5,766 nt of DNA from Gammaproteobacteria bacterium. GTDB lineage: Bacteria; Pseudomonadota; Gammaproteobacteria; UBA4575. The position numbers and the translations under genes are program-made. Shown here one piece after another: positions 5,554 through 5,766 of the stretch. The notes beneath the pieces are model-generated. The model did not search any database, was not told where the DNA came from, and saw only the letters and a list, made by a program, of their open reading frames with translations. Each line of letters begins with the position of its first letter. The first letter of the stretch is position 1. The stretch lies in the NCBI GenBank assembly GCA_027297825.1, contig JAPUHH010000187.1, positions 1-5,766 on the forward strand, given 5' to 3'.

Positions 5554-5766
5554 TTATGAAAAAAACTCTACTGACGTTTTAATAACATGTGCGGCTTGTG
5601 CTGGGAGAAAGTAATTATAGATAGGCGCAGTGTGTAACGGGTTGTTTACTTCAAACATCAGGTCATATGCTATTTTAAGTGCCCATACAGTAAAGAGCAG
5701 CATTACCGCCAATTGCTGTGGTATTGGTTGTGATCGTGCGTTCCGCGCTGATAAGGAATAGGTTAT
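5554..5766 (-). CDS. C-terminal part of a probable membrane protein, cut by the window edge
   Basis: Reading the minus strand from the right edge gives 70 codons without a stop, ending in TAA at 5554-5556. The peptide has a hydrophobic stretch, QLAVMLLFTVWALKIAYDLM (visible residues 18-37), likely one transmembrane helix, followed by a polar tail (EVNNPLHTAPIYNYFLPAQ...) ending in VEFFS. It looks like real protein and not a random frame, and its stop sits in a natural convergent arrangement with the YbaK gene 90 bases away. I do not recognise the family. The alternative of a complete 49-residue protein from the ATG at codon 22 is less likely, because that ATG has no good ribosome site and lies inside the helix. 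The next frame on this strand stays open for only 28 codons. Confidence 0.5.
   Translation of the reverse strand: MTYSLSARNARSQPIPQQLAVMLLFTVWALKIAYDLMFEVNNPLHTAPIYNYFLPAQAAHVIKTSVEFFS

Overview
The window is about 38-40% G+C by eye and looks like a chromosomal stretch of a moderately AT-rich gammaproteobacterium. The host guess rests on three things: a proteobacterial-type maleylacetoacetate isomerase, PrpC and PrpD that follow the E. coli proteins closely from end to end, and the base composition. A Legionella- or Coxiella-like host (order Legionellales) would fit, but no taxon marker is present and this is inference. I see no insertion sequence, CRISPR array, tRNA, rRNA or phage gene.

Layout, left to right: (1) the C-terminal four fifths of maleylacetoacetate isomerase (maiA, tyrosine/homogentisate catabolism), cut by the left edge. 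(2) A stand-alone gene for a 313-residue protein with the six-ligand pattern of heme-oxygenase-like diiron proteins (CADD / 'iron-containing redox enzyme' type), with its own Shine-Dalgarno and a probable extended -10 promoter. (3) A 165-base regulatory gap with two inverted repeats around a possible -10 element, including a 25-bp near-perfect palindrome. (4) prpC and prpD, 17 bases apart and surely co-transcribed: 2-methylcitrate synthase and 2-methylcitrate dehydratase. (5) A short AT-rich gap with a perfect 8-bp inverted repeat, then a small, probably exported two-cysteine protein of unknown function. (6) A 278-base gap without genes that holds a 14-bp perfect palindrome, a bulged hairpin and a hairpin covering the Shine-Dalgarno of the next gene. 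(7) A YbaK-type aminoacyl-tRNA deacylase. (8) A convergent minus-strand reading frame entering from the right edge, probably the C-terminus of a membrane protein.

MaiA yields fumarylacetoacetate, which goes on to fumarate and acetoacetate. PrpC and PrpD start the methylcitrate cycle, which removes propionyl-CoA and yields pyruvate and succinate. Both are carbon-salvage routes from amino acids or fatty acids. The cycle is incomplete here: no methylisocitrate lyase (prpB), no acnD/prpF and no PrpR-type regulator lies in the window. The diiron protein and the YbaK protein have no evident pathway link to prpCD.

Most of the window is ordinary metabolism. The less-explained items are the diiron protein with a long insertion between its first two ligands, the palindrome in front of prpC, the structured leader of the YbaK gene, and the small exported protein. 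No convincing intrinsic terminator (GC-rich stem plus T-run) was found after any gene.
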